Positions 61,215 through 64,000 of a stretch of 64,000 nucleotides of DNA are shown piece by piece. The stretch comes from DSVQ01 sp964484765. Lineage in GTDB: Bacteria > Planctomycetota > Planctomycetia > Planctomycetales > Planctomycetaceae. The translations under genes and the position numbers were made by a program. Within the stretch, counting starts at the first letter, position 1. Each line of letters starts with the position of its first letter. The notes under the pieces are model-generated. The model did no database searches. It was not told the origin of the DNA and worked only from the letters and a program-made list of their open reading frames with translations. The DNA is taken from assembly GCA_964484765.1 (NCBI GenBank), contig CAZAGI010000005.1, forward strand, positions 103,395 to 167,394. The letters run 5' to 3'.

Positions 61215-62360
61215 ATGGTTGCAGTGGAAGCCAAGTTGGCTTTGGAAGATGGGTCCGTGTTCACCGGACGGGCTTTTGGTGCCAGCGGTGAAGTCTACGG
61301 CGAGGTCGTGTTCAACACGAGCATGACCGGCTACCAGGAAATCCTGACCGATCCTTCGTACTGCGGGCAAATCGTCACCATGACGTATCCGCAGATCGGC
61401 AACTACGGCGTCAACTGGGAAGACGTGGAGAGCGGCAAACTCTCCATCCGCGGGTTCATTGTTCGCGAACTCTGCCGCTTGCCGAGCAATTTCCGCTCGC
61501 AGCAATCTTTGGATAAATACCTCAAGGCCGCCGGAGTACTCGGTCTCGAAGGCATCGATACACGGGCGTTGGTACGTCGGTTGCGGATTCGCGGGGCGAT
61601 GACAGGTGTGTTGTCCTCCATCGACCTGGACGAAGCCTCGTTGATTCGCAAAGCCCAACATGCCCCCAATATCGTCGGCCGTGATCTCGTGAAGGAAGTG
61701 ATGCCCCCCACTCCCTTTGAATGGACGCAGACGTTGTCGCCGTTGAATTCCTTTACTCCCACGGTGCCCACGTCAGCGGACCAAGCCCGTCATGTTGTCG
61801 CTATTGATTACGGCATGAAGTGGAATATTCTGCGTCATCTGCGTCAAACTGGCGCAAGGGTGACCGTCGTTCCCGGGACCGTCACACCGGAGGAGGTTCT
61901 GGCGCACAAGCCTGATGGCGTCTTTCTTTCCAACGGTCCGGGTGATCCGCGACCACTGACATACGCCATTGAAACCATTCGCGGCCTGCTTGGCAAAGTG
62001 CCTGTCTTTGGGATCTGCCTCGGTCATCAGTTGCTGGGACTCGCGTGCGGAGCGGAGATTTTCAAGCTCAAGTTCGGCCACCGGGGTGCGAACCAACCGG
62101 TCCTCAATCATGGCAGCGGGCGAGTGGAAATCACCTCTCAAAATCACGGTTTCGCGATCTCCGCCGAGACTCTGCCGTCACATCTCGAAGTGACGCATAT
62201 CAACTTGAACGATCAAACGGTGGAAGGCCTGCGACACAAAGACGTCCCGGCATTCTGCGTGCAATATCACCCGGAGGCCGCCGCCGGACCGCATGACAGC
62301 AGTTACCTGTTCGACGAGTTCCGGCAGATGATGCGGGCGACCCCCACAACCGCCGGGTGA
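61215..62360 (+). CDS. carA: Carbamoyl phosphate synthase small subunit
   Basis: Glutamine-hydrolysing subunit feeding pyrimidine and arginine synthesis. N-terminal DGSVFTGRAFGASGEVYGEVVFNTSMTGYQEILTDPSY and the amidotransferase domain with GVFLSNGPGDPRPLTYAI, VFGICLGHQLLGLACGAEIFKLKFGHRGANQPV, and AFCVQYHPEAAAGPHDS are fully canonical, with Cys, His and Glu intact. ATG 61215 is preferred to TTG 61209. The large subunit carB is not in the window. pyrD is at the other end of the window, not linked. Confidence 0.96.
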   Translation: MVAVEAKLALEDGSVFTGRAFGASGEVYGEVVFNTSMTGYQEILTDPSYCGQIVTMTYPQIGNYGVNWEDVESGKLSIRGFIVRELCRLPSNFRSQQSLDKYLKAAGVLGLEGIDTRALVRRLRIRGAMTGVLSSIDLDEASLIRKAQHAPNIVGRDLVKEVMPPTPFEWTQTLSPLNSFTPTVPTSADQARHVVAIDYGMKWNILRHLRQTGARVTVVPGTVTPEEVLAHKPDGVFLSNGPGDPRPLTYAIETIRGLLGKVPVFGICLGHQLLGLACGAEIFKLKFGHRGANQPVLNHGSGRVEITSQNHGFAISAETLPSHLEVTHINLNDQTVEGLRHKDVPAFCVQYHPEAAAGPHDSSYLFDEFRQMMRATPTTAG

Positions 62361-62411
62361 GATGGACTAGGATGGATTTTCCCGCTTCGCACTGAATGTG
62401 AGTGATTTGGA

Positions 62412-62879
62412 ATGGCTGTGGAACGAACGTTAGTATTGTTAAAACCCGATGCTGTGTCACGGCGTTTGTGCGGACCGATTTTGACGCGGTTCGAAGCCCG
62501 TGGCTTGAAAATCGTCGGTCTGAAAATGCTGCTGGTGACGCCGGAGCTTTCGAAAAAACATTACGCCGAGCACGTCAGCAAGCCGTTCTATCCGCAACTG
62601 GAATCGTTCATCACATCCGGACCGATCGTAGCGATTGCCCTGGAAGGCCCCGAAGCCATTTCCGTGGTCCGCGCGATGATGGGCCCCACGAACGGGCGGC
62701 AAGCGGCTCCGGGGACGATCCGCGGCGACTATGGACTGAGTCGGCAAATGAATCTCGTCCATGGCAGTGACGGTGCAGAAGCCGCTGCCAAGGAGTTGGG
62801 GATCTACTTTGGTCCGGGCGAATTGATTGCCAGTGCGGGACCATTGGACCACCTGACGCTGGCTGACGACGAGAAGTAA
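62412..62879 (+). CDS. ndk: Nucleoside diphosphate kinase
   Basis: Exchanges gamma-phosphates among nucleotides. MAVERTLVLLKPDAVSRRL is the family start, and the active-site His117 sits in QMNLVHGSDGAEAAAKEL. GTIRGDYGLSRQMN is conserved. Fifty-one bp after carA and 31 bp before the metallopeptidase, all co-oriented. Length 155 includes a short C-terminal extension. Confidence 0.96.
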   Translation: MAVERTLVLLKPDAVSRRLCGPILTRFEARGLKIVGLKMLLVTPELSKKHYAEHVSKPFYPQLESFITSGPIVAIALEGPEAISVVRAMMGPTNGRQAAPGTIRGDYGLSRQMNLVHGSDGAEAAAKELGIYFGPGELIASAGPLDHLTLADDEK

Positions 62880-62910
62880 TCCGCCCGCTGCGCTACACGG
62901 AGTCGACACC

Positions 62911-63792
62911 ATGCGGTTGGAAGGCGGCCGGGAAAGCGAAAATGTGGAGGACCGTCGCGGTCAACGGGGAGGCCCGCCAGTTATGCTGGGGGGTGGGCTC
63001 AGCATGCTGATTATTATCATTATCGTGATCGCCTTGGGAGGGGATCCGCGGCCGCTTTTGCAGAACATGGCGCAGCAAGCGCCGCAGAACGCGGCCCAGA
63101 ACGGTGAGCCAGGACCGCCGCTCGATGAACGTTCCGAACAGCTCAAAAAGTTCGTGTCCATTGTCCTGGGGGACACTGAAGATGTGTGGACCGAGGTGTT
63201 CGCCAACGAACTCAACGGTCGGCAAGCGTATCCGCCTCCGAAGTTAGTGCTGTTCACCGGACAGGTACAGTCGGCCTGCGGATTCGCGAGCGCTGCCTCT
63301 GGCCCGTTCTATTGCCCGGAAGATGAGAAGGTCTATATCGATCTCGCGTTTTACGATGAACTTCAATCGCGCTTCGGGGCACCGGGCGATTTTGCACAGG
63401 CTTATGTGATCGCCCACGAGATTGGCCACCACGTGCAGAATCAGCTGGGGATCCTGCCAAAGGTTCATGCCTTGAAAGGCCGCGTGAGCGAGGAAGAATA
63501 CAACCAGGCCTCAGTGCGGCTCGAACTGCAGGCGGACTATCTCGCCGGGATGTGGGCGCATCACGCTCAGAAGCTGCGCGACATTCTCGAGCCGGGCGAC
63601 ATCGATGAAGCACTCAACGCCGCGAATGCCATCGGCGATGACACGCTCCAGAAGCAGGCCCGCGGACATGTCGTGCCCGATTCGTTCACTCACGGTACTT
63701 CTGCCCAACGTGCCCGGTGGTTCCGTAAGGGCTTTCAGTCCGGCAAGCTGCGCGACAGCGACACGTTCAAGATAAGCTACGACGATCTCTAA
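62911..63792 (+). CDS. Neutral zinc metallopeptidase (YpfJ-like)
   Basis: Family M48/YpfJ-like protein with one transmembrane helix (residues about 31-43, MLIIIIIVIALGG) preceded by a charged cytoplasmic tail. The zinc motif HEIGHH lies at 169-174 (QAYVIAHEIGHHVQNQ), with the third ligand expected in RLELQADYLAGMWAHHA. QVQSACGFASAASGPFYCPEDEKVYIDLAFYDEL precedes it. Pro/Gly/Gln-rich linkers (QNMAQQAPQNAAQNGEPG) surround the anchor. Probably cleaves periplasmic or cell-wall proteins; substrate unknown. Confidence 0.88.
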   Translation: MRLEGGRESENVEDRRGQRGGPPVMLGGGLSMLIIIIIVIALGGDPRPLLQNMAQQAPQNAAQNGEPGPPLDERSEQLKKFVSIVLGDTEDVWTEVFANELNGRQAYPPPKLVLFTGQVQSACGFASAASGPFYCPEDEKVYIDLAFYDELQSRFGAPGDFAQAYVIAHEIGHHVQNQLGILPKVHALKGRVSEEEYNQASVRLELQADYLAGMWAHHAQKLRDILEPGDIDEALNAANAIGDDTLQKQARGHVVPDSFTHGTSAQRARWFRKGFQSGKLRDSDTFKISYDDL

Positions 63793-63940
63793 TCGGTGGT
63801 GGTTCGTCGCCGTCGTCACGTCGACCATGTGGACCCAACGGAACTTGGGTGCGGACTTGCAATTCACGCATGCCACTGCGATAACATGACATCCACAATT
63901 CGGCGCGGTCGACGCGTTCTCGGTGTCGATGCGTGGGAAT

Positions 63941-64000
<60 letters not shown>

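Overview
The window is a high-GC, densely coded chromosome segment whose gene content points to a planctomycete (order Planctomycetales is my best guess). The clues are a DUF1598-type exported protein, NPCBM-domain and squalene-cyclase-repeat exported proteins, a dihydropteroate-synthase-like protein of the C1/methanopterin type, HTTM-domain membrane proteins, many small exported proteins and lipoproteins without database-like names, frequent starts without Shine-Dalgarno sequences, and many intergenic inverted repeats. No phage, transposase, CRISPR array or rRNA was seen. The right edge cuts a tRNA-Pro(GGG).

Layout. 0-13.8 kb holds an HU-type DNA-binding protein behind a good sigma-70-like promoter, a small lipoprotein, pyrD, trpS, an exported beta-rich protein, a minus-strand set (NPCBM protein, cyclase-repeat protein, lipoprotein), the DUF1598 protein, ygfZ-like, miaB, efp and two tiny conserved-looking proteins. 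14.2-21.4 kb is a complete tripartite export system: TolC-like outer-membrane lipoprotein, periplasmic adaptor with C-terminal EF-hands, MacB-type ATPase and MacB/FtsX permease. 21.4-23.6 kb has a TetR regulator divergent from a CDP-alcohol phosphatidyltransferase and a phytol/dolichol-kinase-like protein, with two palindromes covering the shared promoter. 23.6-27.4 kb holds an exported glycosidase-like protein, metX-metW and an unknown conserved protein.

27.5-31.3 kb encodes an exported caspase-fold protein with a His-Cys dyad and three small exported proteins. 31.6-39.4 kb holds a 174-residue unknown protein with a SNF2 helicase, an MFS transporter, two unknowns, a sugar isomerase/epimerase-like protein and a site-2-type protease. 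39.8-48.9 kb has a DUF58 protein, a membrane transglutaminase, an O-antigen-ligase/TPR protein, and a pair consisting of a membrane-anchored protein and an HTTM protein. 49-55.6 kb has a glycosyltransferase, a membrane-anchored barnase-type ribonuclease overlapping its barstar-type inhibitor, three tandem paralogous exported proteins with an identical C-terminal tail, and an exported cyanophycinase. 55.6-60 kb is a minus-strand pterin/pABA operon (SDR, DHPS-like protein, pabB, pabA). 60.6-64 kb holds an ArsR regulator, carA, ndk, a zinc metallopeptidase and the tRNA.

The most interesting points are the tethered RNase/inhibitor pair, the three-paralog array with an invariant tail, the secreted caspase-like protein, an SDR that has lost its catalytic Ser and Tyr inside the pterin operon, the 266-bp out-of-frame overlap of the TolC and adaptor genes, and several families of long inverted repeats, three of which end 8-19 nt before a start codon. 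All names rest on motif reading by eye; no database search was possible.
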